Of a DNA stretch of 45,149 nt, positions 26,307 to 35,183 are shown piece after piece. The position numbers and the translations under genes were made by a program. The first letter of the stretch is position 1. The number at the start of each line of letters is the position of its first letter. The DNA comes from Myxococcaceae bacterium. Its GTDB lineage: Bacteria > Myxococcota > Myxococcia > Myxococcales > Myxococcaceae. The notes under the pieces were generated by a model that ran no database searches, had not been told where the DNA came from, and was given only the letters and a program-made list of their open reading frames with translations. The stretch is taken from the NCBI GenBank assembly GCA_004173515.1, contig SECN01000037.1, forward strand, positions 1-45,149, read 5' to 3'.

Positions 26307-29300
26307 TCAGGTCTCTTCTTCCTTCTTCTCCAGGGGAGAAGTCCGGGGCAGGGTGAAGGTGAAGGTCGCGCCCTGCCCCACTGCGCCCTCCGCCCAGGTC
26401 CGTCCGCCGTGGCGCGACACGATTCGTCGCACGTTCGCGAGCCCGATGCCGGTGCCCTCGAACTCCTCGGCCGTGTGCAGCCGCTGGAAGACACCAAACA
26501 ACTTGTCCACATACTGCATCTCGAAGCCCACGCCGTTGTCGCGCACCCAGACCACCGCCTCCCCTTCCGCCTCGCGCGCCCCCACCTCGATGAGGGCCTC
26601 CGGCTTCGGACGCGTATACTTCAGTGCATTGGCCAGCAGGTTGTGGATCACCTGCCGGAGCAATGCCGGGTCGCCTTCCACCGTCGGCAGCTCGCTCACC
26701 TTCCACTCGACCTGGCGCCCGCTGGCTTCCGGCAGCAGGTCCTTGCGAGCCTCTTCCACCAACTGGCCCAGGTCCACCCGCATCTGCCGCATCTCCGCGC
26801 GGCCCATGCGGCTGAAGGCCAGCAGGTCGTCCACCAGCGTGCCGCCCTGCTTCGCGGCGCCCGCGATGGTGGACAGGTAGCCCTTGGCCACGTCGTCCAG
26901 CTTCGGCCCGGCCCGGCGGTCCAACAACTGCGCGAAGCCGGTGATGTGGCGCAGGGGCGCGCGCAGGTCGTGTGACACGGAGTAGCTGAAGGACTCCAGC
27001 TCCTTGTTCGCCTCCTGGAGCTGGGCGGTGCGCTCGCGCACGCGCTTCTCCAGGCCCGTGTTGAGCCGGCGGATCTCCTCCTCCGCGTGCTTCAGGCTCT
27101 CCAGCGTCCTGCGCTCGTCGTCGATGTCGGTGTTGGTGCCGAACCAGCGCGCGATGCGCCCCTCCGCGTCGCGCACCGGCATCGCGCGGGACAGGAACCA
27201 GCGGTAGGCGCCATCCGCGCGGCGCAGGCGGAACTGGTCCTCCCACGGCTCGCCCTCGCGCAGCGCCGCGTTGAAGCGCACGAGCACGCGTTCGGCGTCC
27301 TCCGGGGCGATGAGCGCGTTCCAGTTCCTGCCCTGCGAGGTCTCGGAGGTCGTGCCGGTGTAGTCGAACCAGCGCTGGTTGAACCAGAAGAGGTGGCCGT
27401 CCGGCTCCGCCATCCAGGACAGTTGGGGGATGGAATCCGCGAGCGTGCGGAACTGCTGCTCGCGCTCCTTCAGCTCCAGGGCCAGCGCCTCGATGCGCTG
27501 GCGTGAGAGCACCTGCTCGGTGACCTCCCACGACACGGACACGATGCCGTCCACCTTGCCCTCCGCGTTGAGCAGCGGCTGGAAGGTGAGGTTGAAGTAG
27601 CCCTCGGGCGCGTCCTGGCCCAGGTCGCGGCCCAGGCGCATGGGCACCTCGCGGCCCTGGAAGGTCTCCCCCGTGCGGTAGACCTGCTCCAGGTCTTCAA
27701 TCTGCCGCTGGTCCTTCAGCTCCGGCAGGGCCTCGCGGATGGGCAACCCCACCAGCGGCCGGGATCCGGTGAGCTTCAGGCGCAGGTCGTTGGCCATCTC
27801 GAAGACCAGCTCCGGGCCGCGCAGCACGGTGATGGCGGCGGGCAGCTGCTTGAGCACCGCGAACAGGTTGCGCCGCTCCGCCTGGGCCGTCTCGTACAGG
27901 CGCGCGTTCTCCAGCGCCACGCTGGCCATCTGCGCAAGCTGCACGGCGACCGTCTCGTCCTCCGCGTCGAAGTCGCCGTCCAGCTTGTCGGACACCTGCA
28001 TGAGCCCCAGGTTGCGGCCGTCATGTCCCACCAGCGGCACCGCGAGGAAGCCGTGCAGGGGCAGCGCCGGGCCTTCGGTGGGCGGCCCGTCCTTCCACAC
28101 CGGATGCTCCAGCAGCTCGTCGCGCGTGAGGCGCAGCGGGTGGTTCTCCAGGCACACCTGGGCGAAGAGGCCCCGCTCATCCACCGCCGTCGCGTGGGCC
28201 TCCGCCGCCGACAGCGCGGTGAGCGGATGGGCCGCGTCGCGTCCCTCCACCACGTGCACGGAGGACTGGTTCGCGCCAATCAGCTTGCGCGCCTTGAGGG
28301 TGACCAGGTCCAGGATGGCCTGCACGTTGCCGGCCGCGTTGAGCGCCAGGCTCGCGCGCGACAGCCCGCGAAGCTGTTCGGTACGGCGCAGCTCCCCCGC
28401 CAGCAGCCGGGCCCGCTCCTCCTCCGCGAACCGGGCCTCGGTGATGTCCTGCACGGTGCCCACGAAGCGCAGCGCCCGTCCGTCCTCGAAGTGCATGCGG
28501 CCGGTGGCGCGCACCCAGCGCAGCACGCCGTCCTTCAGCCCCACGGTGCGGTACGCGACGTCGTAGTCACCGGTGCCCGAGGGATCCGCGCTTCGCGCCA
28601 CCGCCTGGTTCACGCGCTCGCGGTCCTCCGGGTGCAGCCCCTCCAGGAACAGCGCGTAGGAGACCTCGGACTCCGGCGGCAGGCCGAAGAGGGTCTTGCA
28701 GCGCGCGTCCCAGTCCAGGACGCCCGTCACCATGTTCATGTCGAAGGTGCCCAGTTGCGTGGCCGTCAGCGCCATCCGCAGCCGCTGCTCGCTGTCCAGC
28801 AGGGCCCCCTGCTGCCGGCGCAGGTCCACGGTGAGCGCCTCGGTGCGCTGGCGCGAGTGCACCCACTCCGTCACGTCGGTGGCCAGCGTGATGATGCCGG
28901 ACACCTTCCCGTCCGACTCCACCAACGGGTGGTAGATGACATTGAAGAAGACGGAGCCGGGCTTGCCGTCGCGCTCCAGCACCACCTCGAACTCCGGGCG
29001 CACGAAGGGCACCTTCGTGCGCACCACCCCGCGCAGCACCTCCAGCACCTCCGGCTGCGCGGCCATCTCAGGGAACACCTCAACCAGCGGCCGGCCGGGC
29101 GAAATCTTCCGGCCCACCAGCCGCTCGTAGAAGGGGTTCGCCAGCTCGAAGACGAAGTCGGGCCCGCGCACGATGGAGATGCCCACCGGGGCCTGCATGA
29201 AGAACGAGTGCAGCCGCTCGCGGTGCACCAGCTCCAGGGCGTCGCGCTCGCGCTCGCGCAGCGCCTCTTCCCGCTGCTGCACGGCCTCGCGCGCCAGGTG

Positions 29301-29705
29301 CAGCTCCACGAACATCGACACCTTGGCCAGGAGGATTTCAGGCCGCAGCGGCTTGCGCAGGTAGTCCACCGCGCCGTGCGCGTACGCGGCCAGCCACTCC
29401 TTCTCGTCCCCGTCGCCCGCGGTCATCAGCAGCACGGGCGTGCGCTTGTTGCGCTCGCGCTCGCGCATGAGGTTCAGCACCTCCACGCCCGTCATGTCGC
29501 CCAGGTTCATGTCCATCAGGACGGCGGCGAAGTCCTCGTCCAGCACCCGCCGGAGCGCCTCGCGGCCGGACGCGGCGCGCACCAGCCGCTGTCCCAGTGG
29601 GGCGAGGATGCCCTCCAGCGCCAGCAGGTGGCCGGGCGTGTCGTCGACGAGGAGCAGGCTCGCCCGGGGTCGGGACTGGGACAGGGGCGTGGCGGCGGAG
29701 GACAT
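26307..29705 (-). CDS. Large hybrid sensor kinase (REC, multiple PAS, GAF, HisKA-HATPase)
   Basis: 1132 residues from ATG 29705. Domains in order: receiver at about 15-130 (acceptor Asp65 in LMDMNLGDMTG), a connecting coiled coil (VQQREEALRERERDALELVH), PAS around 150-265 ending in ITLATDVTEW, PAS around 300-420 ending in VGTVQDITEARF, GAF around 450-610 (HGFLAVPLVGHDGRNLGLMQ), PAS around 620-740, PAS around 760-880 (IARWFGTNTDIDDERR), HisKA with His912 in SVSHDLRAPLRH, and ATPase with NLLANALKYTRP and GIGLANVRRI. No membrane helices. It seems to be a cytoplasmic integrator of several signals and leads a coupled operon with the two genes behind it. The start has no strong ribosome site; a GTG at 29756 is the alternative. 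Confidence 0.92.
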   Translation of the reverse strand: MSSAATPLSQSRPRASLLLVDDTPGHLLALEGILAPLGQRLVRAASGREALRRVLDEDFAAVLMDMNLGDMTGVEVLNLMRERERNKRTPVLLMTAGDGDEKEWLAAYAHGAVDYLRKPLRPEILLAKVSMFVELHLAREAVQQREEALRERERDALELVHRERLHSFFMQAPVGISIVRGPDFVFELANPFYERLVGRKISPGRPLVEVFPEMAAQPEVLEVLRGVVRTKVPFVRPEFEVVLERDGKPGSVFFNVIYHPLVESDGKVSGIITLATDVTEWVHSRQRTEALTVDLRRQQGALLDSEQRLRMALTATQLGTFDMNMVTGVLDWDARCKTLFGLPPESEVSYALFLEGLHPEDRERVNQAVARSADPSGTGDYDVAYRTVGLKDGVLRWVRATGRMHFEDGRALRFVGTVQDITEARFAEEERARLLAGELRRTEQLRGLSRASLALNAAGNVQAILDLVTLKARKLIGANQSSVHVVEGRDAAHPLTALSAAEAHATAVDERGLFAQVCLENHPLRLTRDELLEHPVWKDGPPTEGPALPLHGFLAVPLVGHDGRNLGLMQVSDKLDGDFDAEDETVAVQLAQMASVALENARLYETAQAERRNLFAVLKQLPAAITVLRGPELVFEMANDLRLKLTGSRPLVGLPIREALPELKDQRQIEDLEQVYRTGETFQGREVPMRLGRDLGQDAPEGYFNLTFQPLLNAEGKVDGIVSVSWEVTEQVLSRQRIEALALELKEREQQFRTLADSIPQLSWMAEPDGHLFWFNQRWFDYTGTTSETSQGRNWNALIAPEDAERVLVRFNAALREGEPWEDQFRLRRADGAYRWFLSRAMPVRDAEGRIARWFGTNTDIDDERRTLESLKHAEEEIRRLNTGLEKRVRERTAQLQEANKELESFSYSVSHDLRAPLRHITGFAQLLDRRAGPKLDDVAKGYLSTIAGAAKQGGTLVDDLLAFSRMGRAEMRQMRVDLGQLVEEARKDLLPEASGRQVEWKVSELPTVEGDPALLRQVIHNLLANALKYTRPKPEALIEVGAREAEGEAVVWVRDNGVGFEMQYVDKLFGVFQRLHTAEEFEGTGIGLANVRRIVSRHGGRTWAEGAVGQGATFTFTLPRTSPLEKKEEET

Positions 29706-29904
29706 GGTGGAGGCTCGGGGAGCGGGGCCTCTTCCCTTTAGGCTGCCTGGAGGCACGTGGGGGACTCACGGTCTTCCGAGCAGCAGGGCCCCGTTGACGG
29801 CAGGACAACACTCCGCCGCCCCACCCTGCTCCCTCCTCACCCCGATTCCAGCGCGCGCCCCGGCATTCCCTCCGACACCGCCTCCCCGTCTGCTCGGGGA
29901 CGCA

Positions 29905-29923
29905 CCAGGAGGACGCCTCCTGG
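29905..29923 (-). terminator. Hairpin behind the DUF4846 gene
   Basis: CCAGGAGG-ACG-CCTCCTGG, a perfect 8-bp stem with a 3-base loop, lies 14 bp behind the stop of the DUF4846 gene on the minus strand. No T-run follows, so it may act as a weak terminator or mRNA-stabilising hairpin. It lies upstream of the kinase operon. Confidence 0.4.
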
Positions 29924-29937
29924 CGCACGGGCATCCC

Positions 29938-30858
29938 TCACGGTGACGGCAGCCGTCGCAGCGACGTCGTCGGGAACGGCGCCCAGAAGGGCGTCGCCAC
30001 GGCGTCGCCTTCCAGCGAGAACCACGGCCCGTCCCGCCCCGCGAGCACGTGGAAGTCCTGCGCGGGCGTGAAGCCCTGGCCCATCAGCGCCATGCGCTCG
30101 CCCTTCGCGTTGGTGGCCACATCCAGCACCAGCACGGTGTGGCCGGGGCTGCCTCCCAGGACGAAGAAGTCCCCGGGGCGCAGTTGCTCGCGGCCGGGAC
30201 GCGCACCTTCCGCTTGGATGGACAGGGTGCCCGCGTAGGTGAAGAGCAGGTCCAGGTAGTTGCGGAAGGCCTTGCGCGAAGCATCCGCTGGCGCGCTGTC
30301 CGGCACCCACGTCACCTTCGAACCGGAGACCCGGGCCCGGTCTCCCAGGGAGTACCGGGGCCACGACGCCACGTGCCCGCTGGTGAAGCGGTAGGCGATG
30401 CGGTCCGGATGGCCGGAGGCCCAGCGCCACTCGGCATGCAGCCGGAGGATGGAGTCCGCGCACTGCTGGAGGTTGGCGGTCCCCACGTCCAGCTCCCCCA
30501 CCGCCGCGAGCCGCGCGTCGGTGGCGGCCAGCACCGTGTCTCCCGCGAAGTCGCGCACGGGCGTTCCTTCGGGGCGCAGGGGCAGTCCGCGCAGCCACGC
30601 ACCGAAGGAGCCCGCTTCCAGGGGCACCCGCGTGTAGCCCTCCGGCGGCGCGAAGGTCGCCTCCAGCGCGCGCACCTGGGCGGTGGCGGGCAGCCACGGA
30701 TAGCGGGCCCGCTCCTCCGCCGTGACGGCATGGGACGGAACCGCCGCACGCCTGGCCGCTTCACCGCTCGCCTCGCAGCTCATCAGCGGCAACGTGGTGG
30801 TGACCAGGGCAAGCAGGACGCCCGTCACCCGGCGGCGCAGGGAGTGGATGGCATTCAC
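29938..30858 (-). CDS. DUF4846 lipoprotein
   Basis: 306 residues from GTG 30858; no in-frame ATG precedes the signal. The signal peptide VTGVLLALVTTTLPLMSC ends in a lipobox-like sequence. Features recalled for DUF4846 are present: PPEGYTRVPLEAGSFGAWLRGLPL, DLQQ-like NLQQCADSILRLHAEW, YLDLLFTYAGTLSI, PGDFFVLGGSPGHTVLVLDVA and GQGFTPAQDFHVL. The GGSPGHTVLVLD stretch with its His resembles a catalytic site of a hydrolase, but no activity is established that I know of. It is monocistronic and lies upstream of the large kinase gene on the same strand, 232 bp away. Confidence 0.82.
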   Translation of the reverse strand: MNAIHSLRRRVTGVLLALVTTTLPLMSCEASGEAARRAAVPSHAVTAEERARYPWLPATAQVRALEATFAPPEGYTRVPLEAGSFGAWLRGLPLRPEGTPVRDFAGDTVLAATDARLAAVGELDVGTANLQQCADSILRLHAEWRWASGHPDRIAYRFTSGHVASWPRYSLGDRARVSGSKVTWVPDSAPADASRKAFRNYLDLLFTYAGTLSIQAEGARPGREQLRPGDFFVLGGSPGHTVLVLDVATNAKGERMALMGQGFTPAQDFHVLAGRDGPWFSLEGDAVATPFWAPFPTTSLRRLPSP

Positions 30859-31041
30859 GGGGCGGAAGACTCCTGGCGGCGGGACCGGGACCCTCCCCGG
30901 ACCGTCCTGGTGGGACACCGACCGGCATCCCATGGGTCCCGGAGGGGCGCGGATTCAGGAGGCGCTGCCGGCGTTCTTCGCCGGACGCTCGCCGGACAGG
31001 GCAGGTGCGCCCCGGGCGCCGAGCACTACCTTTTGGGAGCC

Positions 31042-31620
31042 ATGCACCGTCGGGCGAGCCTCGTGCTGCTCAATGCACTGTCCCTGTCGCGCCTTCCGCT
31101 CGCCGCGGTGTTCATCGCCGTGTCGGATTCGCGCATGCGGGCCTTCCTCGTGGTGCTGGCCGCGGCAACGGACTTCCTGGACGGATGGATTGCCCGGCAC
31201 CGGGGGCTGGCCACGCGCTGGGGGGCGCTCATCGACCCCGTGGCGGACCGGGCCTTCATGGTGACGGCCTTCATCGTGTGCCTGCTCGATGGGCTCATCG
31301 GTCCGGTGGAGCTGCTGTTGCTGCTGCTGCGCGACGTCGGCACGGCCATCGGCTTCATCGTCGCCAGGCTGCGGCCGGACATGCGGGCCGTCGAGCTCAA
31401 GGCGCGGATGCTGGGCAAGCTCGTCACCACGCTGCAACTGGCGGTGCTGCTGTGCGTGCTGCTCTACCCGCCGCTGGTGCGCCCCCTCGTGGCGCTCGTC
31501 TCCCTGCTGTCGCTGGCGTCGGTGGTGGACTACACGCGCGCGGTGTGGAGCCAGCGCCAGCAGCGGCCTCCCTCCTCCCCTCTGGGCGCGGGCGCGCCCG
31601 TGGGCTCCGTCCGCGAGTAG
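31042..31620 (+). CDS. CDP-alcohol phosphatidyltransferase family protein
   Basis: 192 residues from ATG 31042 with GGGAG seven bases upstream. The family signature is complete: DFLDGWIARHRG and ALIDPVAD give the D-x2-DG-x2-AR-x8-G-x3-D-x3-D pattern at about residues 45-70, binding the metal and the CDP-diacylglycerol. Several membrane helices follow, including AFMVTAFIVCLLDGLIG and LQLAVLLCVLLYPPLV. It would join CDP-diacylglycerol to an alcohol such as glycerol 3-phosphate (PgsA) or another polar head group; the acceptor is not clear, so no symbol is given. The C-terminal 20 residues are Pro/Ser-rich. Convergent with the 71-residue gene. Confidence 0.87.
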   Translation: MHRRASLVLLNALSLSRLPLAAVFIAVSDSRMRAFLVVLAAATDFLDGWIARHRGLATRWGALIDPVADRAFMVTAFIVCLLDGLIGPVELLLLLLRDVGTAIGFIVARLRPDMRAVELKARMLGKLVTTLQLAVLLCVLLYPPLVRPLVALVSLLSLASVVDYTRAVWSQRQQRPPSSPLGAGAPVGSVRE

Positions 31621-31632
31621 CGCGGGCGACGC

Positions 31633-31848
31633 TCAGGCGGGCGCGGCGTGTTCGTCCGGGCGGGGCTCATGGAGCAACCGTTCGCGCTCGCGCTCCATCG
31701 CGGCGCGCTCGCCTTCGGACATGGCGTCCCAGACCTCATCCATCGTGTCGAGCAGCGCATCCACCTCGGGTGAATCACCGCCCGGAGCGCGAGCGCGGAC
31801 GAGGGCCAACTTGTGCAACAGGCTGCGGTATCGGTCGTAGACCGTCAT
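31633..31848 (-). CDS. Small hypothetical protein
   Basis: 71 residues from ATG 31848, with a strong ribosome site GGAGG nine bases before. Highly charged and helical (LLDTMDEVWDAMSEGERAAM, ERERERLL), without signal peptide or membrane segment. The N-terminus YDRYRSLLHKLALVRA is basic-amphipathic. I do not know the family. Start and codon use look real, and the gene is convergent with the phosphatidyltransferase, so it is likely expressed. Confidence 0.6.
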   Translation of the reverse strand: MTVYDRYRSLLHKLALVRARAPGGDSPEVDALLDTMDEVWDAMSEGERAAMERERERLLHEPRPDEHAAPA

Positions 31849-31940
31849 GGTGAAAACCTCCGTCCCCGAGACGCGCACCGGCCCGCGCGACTGACGGACG
31901 CGAGGGCATGGCCAGGCCTGGGGCACAGGTGAGGGGTCTC

Positions 31941-32840
31941 TCAGCGTGAGCGCATGCTGGCGGCACGACGGGCCTCCGCCTTGGACAGCACGGCGATCTC
32001 CCGCGTGTGGCTCTTGCCCACGATGTTGACCACGGCGCGCACCTTCTCCCCCTCCTTGAGCTGGTTCACCTTGATGGCCTGGCCCTCGCGCAGGATGCGC
32101 GTGCCGGTGCCGACCTCCAGCGGCAGTCGCGTGCCCGCGTCCACGATGACGACCTCCTTGGTGGACACCGAGGTCACGACGCCCGTGTAGATGGCATCCA
32201 CCACCGCGATGCCCTGCTGGGCCGAGGGAGCAGGCGCCACCGCCGGTCCCCCCGAGCCCGTGTTGCCCGTGCCACCGGTGCCCGGGTTCGCATTCGCACC
32301 CGGGTTGCCGTTGCCACCTGGATTCAACTGGGAGTCCGCGCCGCGGGCCTCGGGGTTCGGATCCGCGGAGGGACTTCCGTTCGCCCCGTTCGGCGTCACC
32401 ACCGTGCCGGTGTTGCCCGAGGTCCCGGTGTTCGGAGTCACGATCGTACCGATGCCCGGAGCGTTCGGATTCGCGCTGGCGCCGCTGTTGCCCGAGCCGC
32501 CGGTGTCCGGGCCCTGCTCCGGGGGGCTCATGCCCGGGTGGACGTTGGGGTCGGCGGTGTTCGTCGTCCCCGGAGCCGTCCCGGTGGCAGGCGCCTGCTG
32601 TGTCCCCGAGCCTCCCGTCCCAGGCTGTGTCTGGGTGGAGGCAGGCGAGTCCTGGGTCGGCTGCTCGGAGTCCACGAATGACAGCGTGTACCCTCCCTGG
32701 GCCTCGGCCTCGGCTTCAGCCACCGGGGCACTCGAAGTCCCTGTGCCCTCTTCGGCTGGCGAACTCCCCGCCGTCCCCGCCCCTATCAGCAGGCAGGCCA
32801 CGCCCGCGATCCCCAACCCCCTCCAGGTGTCTCGCCTCAT
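31941..32840 (-). CDS. Exported low-complexity protein with C-terminal OB/DUF5666-like domain
   Basis: 299 residues from ATG 32840, with GGAGG upstream. A signal peptide (IAGVACLLIGAGTAGS) is followed by about 180 residues rich in Gly, Pro, Asn, Thr and Ser with irregular repeats such as GGSGNSGASANPN and GGTGNTGSGGP, probably unfolded. The C-terminal 90 residues are ordered: YTGVVTSVSTKEVVIVDAG, then ILREGQAIKVNQLKEGEKVR and a strand VVNIVGKSHTREIAVL. This beta-barrel-like arrangement resembles DUF5666-type domains; the resemblance is weak. It may be a cell-envelope or matrix protein. No evident operon partners. Confidence 0.7.
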   Translation of the reverse strand: MRRDTWRGLGIAGVACLLIGAGTAGSSPAEEGTGTSSAPVAEAEAEAQGGYTLSFVDSEQPTQDSPASTQTQPGTGGSGTQQAPATGTAPGTTNTADPNVHPGMSPPEQGPDTGGSGNSGASANPNAPGIGTIVTPNTGTSGNTGTVVTPNGANGSPSADPNPEARGADSQLNPGGNGNPGANANPGTGGTGNTGSGGPAVAPAPSAQQGIAVVDAIYTGVVTSVSTKEVVIVDAGTRLPLEVGTGTRILREGQAIKVNQLKEGEKVRAVVNIVGKSHTREIAVLSKAEARRAASMRSR

Positions 32841-32960
32841 GCGCGGAGTTCCTCCCATCGGGGAAGGTGCGCGCTCGGGGGCTGTAAGCCACCGTCCGGA
32901 CGACTCAGGGCCCGTCCGCCTGCTCGTTCCGCCACCGCGACGTGAAGCCCATGCCAGGAC

Positions 32961-33000
32961 GCAAAACGCCCCCGGTCCCACTAAAGGGCCCGGGGGCGTT
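32961..33000 (-). terminator. Rho-independent terminator of the protease gene
   Basis: Arms CCGGGGGCGTT (32990-33000) and AACGCCCCCGG (32965-32975) form an 11-bp GC-rich stem. On the minus strand the stem is followed by TTTTGC. It lies 18 bp behind the stop of the subtilisin-like gene. Confidence 0.75.
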
Positions 33001-33017
33001 GGGAGAGGTCCGAGGCG

Positions 33018-34823
33018 CTACGGCAGCGGAAGCGGACCGCCGCCCTGGGGCAGCGTGCGCGCCAGCTCCACGGCCTTGGCCGCCTGCACGATGCCGTGGC
33101 CGTACTTGTCATCGACGCCCGGCGTCACCTTGTCGTCCAGCGCCGTCTTCTCCAGCACCGCGCGGACGTGCGCGGCGGTCAGGTCCGGCCGGGCGCTGAA
33201 CACGAGCGCGGCCACGCCGGACACGTGCGGGGTGGACATGGAGGTCCCCGACTCGCGCTGGTAGTCCACGCCGCTGATGTTCACGGTCACATCCTGGCCT
33301 TCGAGCTTCTTGATGGCCGCGCCGGACACCAGCGACACCGACACCGTGGGCACCCAGTGCGTGGAAGCGGAGCCCAGCGTGAAGGTGCCGTCGCCATCCT
33401 CGGGCACGTTGTTGCCGATGATGATCGCGCGAGCCCCCGCCTCGATGACGTTGCGCGCCTTCTCCTCGAAGAAGATGTCGCCGCGGTCCACGTACGCGAC
33501 GAAGCCGTCGCAGGTGGCCGCCTGGCCACAGGAGGACCGGTCGGTGCCCAGGCCGCAGTTGACCAGCCGGCCCGTGTAGCTGCCCTGCGCGGTGAACGTC
33601 AGCGGCGACGACGTGATGGGGTTCGGTCCCGCCTGCAACGTGGACAGCGACGCCGCGCCCAGCACGGTGGAGCTCAGCACGTTCACGCCCGGGCCCACCA
33701 CGGAGAGCTCCGTGCCGAACTGCGAGAACTCCGCGTACTCGCCCTGCGCGTTCACCGCGCCCACCGCCATCACCGCCGGAAGATACGCGGCCGGATAGGC
33801 GATACCCTGCGTGCCGTCGTTGCCGCTGGCCGCGACGGACAGCATGCCGTTGCCGCTGTCCCACGCCCGCTCGAACGCGGCCTGCTCGCCCGGGGACGGG
33901 GAGTCCGCGCCCAGCGACAGCGAGGCGATCCGCGCGCCCTGCGCCTGGCACCACTGCACCGCCTTGATGACGTCGTCGGTGCTGCCGCCGCCCTTCACGT
34001 CCAGCACGCGAGCGACGAGCAGCGAAGCACCGGGCGCCACGCCCACCACGCCATTCGGATCCTGTCCCGGGCCCACGCGTGCGCCGGAACCCGAGCCGAA
34101 CTGGGCCAGGAGGGTCCCCGCCACGTGCGTGCCGTGACCGCCGCCCACCGTCACGACGCCCAGGGCCTCGCTCTGGTCGGTGGGGTCGTCGTCACCGTCG
34201 ACGTAGTCGATGCCGCCCACGTAGGCGGCCTTCAGCTCCGGATGCTTGCTGTCCCAGCCGCTGTCGATGACGCACACCTTGATGCCCGCGCCCGTGGGGG
34301 CGCCGGGGTCCAGGATGCCGTCGTTGTTCGCGTCCCACACCTGCGGCGCCTGCACCAGCTTGAGGCCGTCGGTGTACTCGCCCACGGAGCCCTGCGTGCT
34401 GAACGCGCCCTGCCACGACACCACGGGGGGAAGGGTCGGCAGGCCCATCGCGCGCACGCGGCGGTTGGGCTCCACGGAGAGCACCTCCGGGTTCTGCTTC
34501 AGCTTCGCCAGGGCCTCGGGCGACAGCCGCGCGGACACCATGTTGAGGTTCGGGAAGCGGTGCTTCACGGTGCCGCCCTCGCGCTCCACCGCCGCCGCGA
34601 AGTCCGCCGTGGCGGCCAGCGCGTTGGCGGCGACCCGGGGCTTGAAGGTGATGAGGACGCCGTCCGCGGGCTCCTGCGCGCTCAGCGCGGAGGACGCGGT
34701 GCCGGGCAGCGACTGGTCCGAGGTTCCTGGACACGCCTGGGGACCGACATCGATGGGTTCGGGATCACTGCCGCAAGCCACCAGACCGGACAGCCCGAGC
34801 CCAAGCCAAAGCCAACGCTTCAT
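33018..34823 (-). CDS. Subtilisin-like serine protease (S8) lipoprotein
   Basis: 601 residues from ATG 34823, nine bases behind AAGGAG; the ATG at 34832 lies directly on the ribosome site. The signal WLGLGLSGLVAC ends in a lipobox. A propeptide of inhibitor I9 type spans about 55-118 (VLITFKPRV to VLSVEPN). The S8 domain has the complete catalytic set: Asp187 in VCVIDSGWD, His230 in GGGHGTHVAGT, Asn335 in AASGND and Ser528 in SGTSMSTPHVSG. A PA-like insertion at about 410-515 (ARAIIIGNNVPEDGDGTF) divides the domain between Asn and Ser. It would be a secreted, membrane-anchored protease for nutrient or envelope use. Monocistronic with its own terminator. Confidence 0.93.
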   Translation of the reverse strand: MKRWLWLGLGLSGLVACGSDPEPIDVGPQACPGTSDQSLPGTASSALSAQEPADGVLITFKPRVAANALAATADFAAAVEREGGTVKHRFPNLNMVSARLSPEALAKLKQNPEVLSVEPNRRVRAMGLPTLPPVVSWQGAFSTQGSVGEYTDGLKLVQAPQVWDANNDGILDPGAPTGAGIKVCVIDSGWDSKHPELKAAYVGGIDYVDGDDDPTDQSEALGVVTVGGGHGTHVAGTLLAQFGSGSGARVGPGQDPNGVVGVAPGASLLVARVLDVKGGGSTDDVIKAVQWCQAQGARIASLSLGADSPSPGEQAAFERAWDSGNGMLSVAASGNDGTQGIAYPAAYLPAVMAVGAVNAQGEYAEFSQFGTELSVVGPGVNVLSSTVLGAASLSTLQAGPNPITSSPLTFTAQGSYTGRLVNCGLGTDRSSCGQAATCDGFVAYVDRGDIFFEEKARNVIEAGARAIIIGNNVPEDGDGTFTLGSASTHWVPTVSVSLVSGAAIKKLEGQDVTVNISGVDYQRESGTSMSTPHVSGVAALVFSARPDLTAAHVRAVLEKTALDDKVTPGVDDKYGHGIVQAAKAVELARTLPQGGGPLPLP

Positions 34824-35183
34824 GGGGTGCATCTCCTTCGTGCCCGGACAGCGGGAGGTACCGCGCCGTAACCAGCCGCCTCCAAAAAGACGGCCGGGAG
34901 GAACGGGGCTGCCCTGCGTCCCGTTCCCGAAAACAATTTAAGCATGGACGAAGGACGACTGCTCGGGTGGCTGTCATGCGCCCGACGGGCACGCGGTGCC
35001 GCCCAACGTGCGGAGTTCGACGCTCCCGAAGCGCTGCCCGTCACCCCCGCGACGTCCCCGCGCGAGGAGCACGGCGTGACGCGTTGAGACCCGGGCCGCC
35101 ACCCGGTCGGGGGGTCAGGCATCCACGGTCAGCACGTGCGCAACATCCGGAAACAAACCCCACCCCGTGGCCGCGAGGGAACC
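34824..35183. other. Intergenic stretch, possible leader of the protease gene
   Basis: 360 bases between the protease start and the glpD stop, both on the minus strand. It holds an inverted repeat, GGAACGGG (34900-34907) and CCCGTTCC (34920-34927), followed on the minus strand by TCTTTTT about ten bases on, which could be an attenuator in the protease leader. An AT-rich patch at 34929-34945 may be part of a promoter. No coding potential or RNA gene is recognised. Confidence 0.35.

Noticed and set aside
28023..29741. A 572-codon plus-strand frame
   Set aside because: Antisense to the large hybrid kinase, whose domains are unmistakable; no motif in the antisense product.
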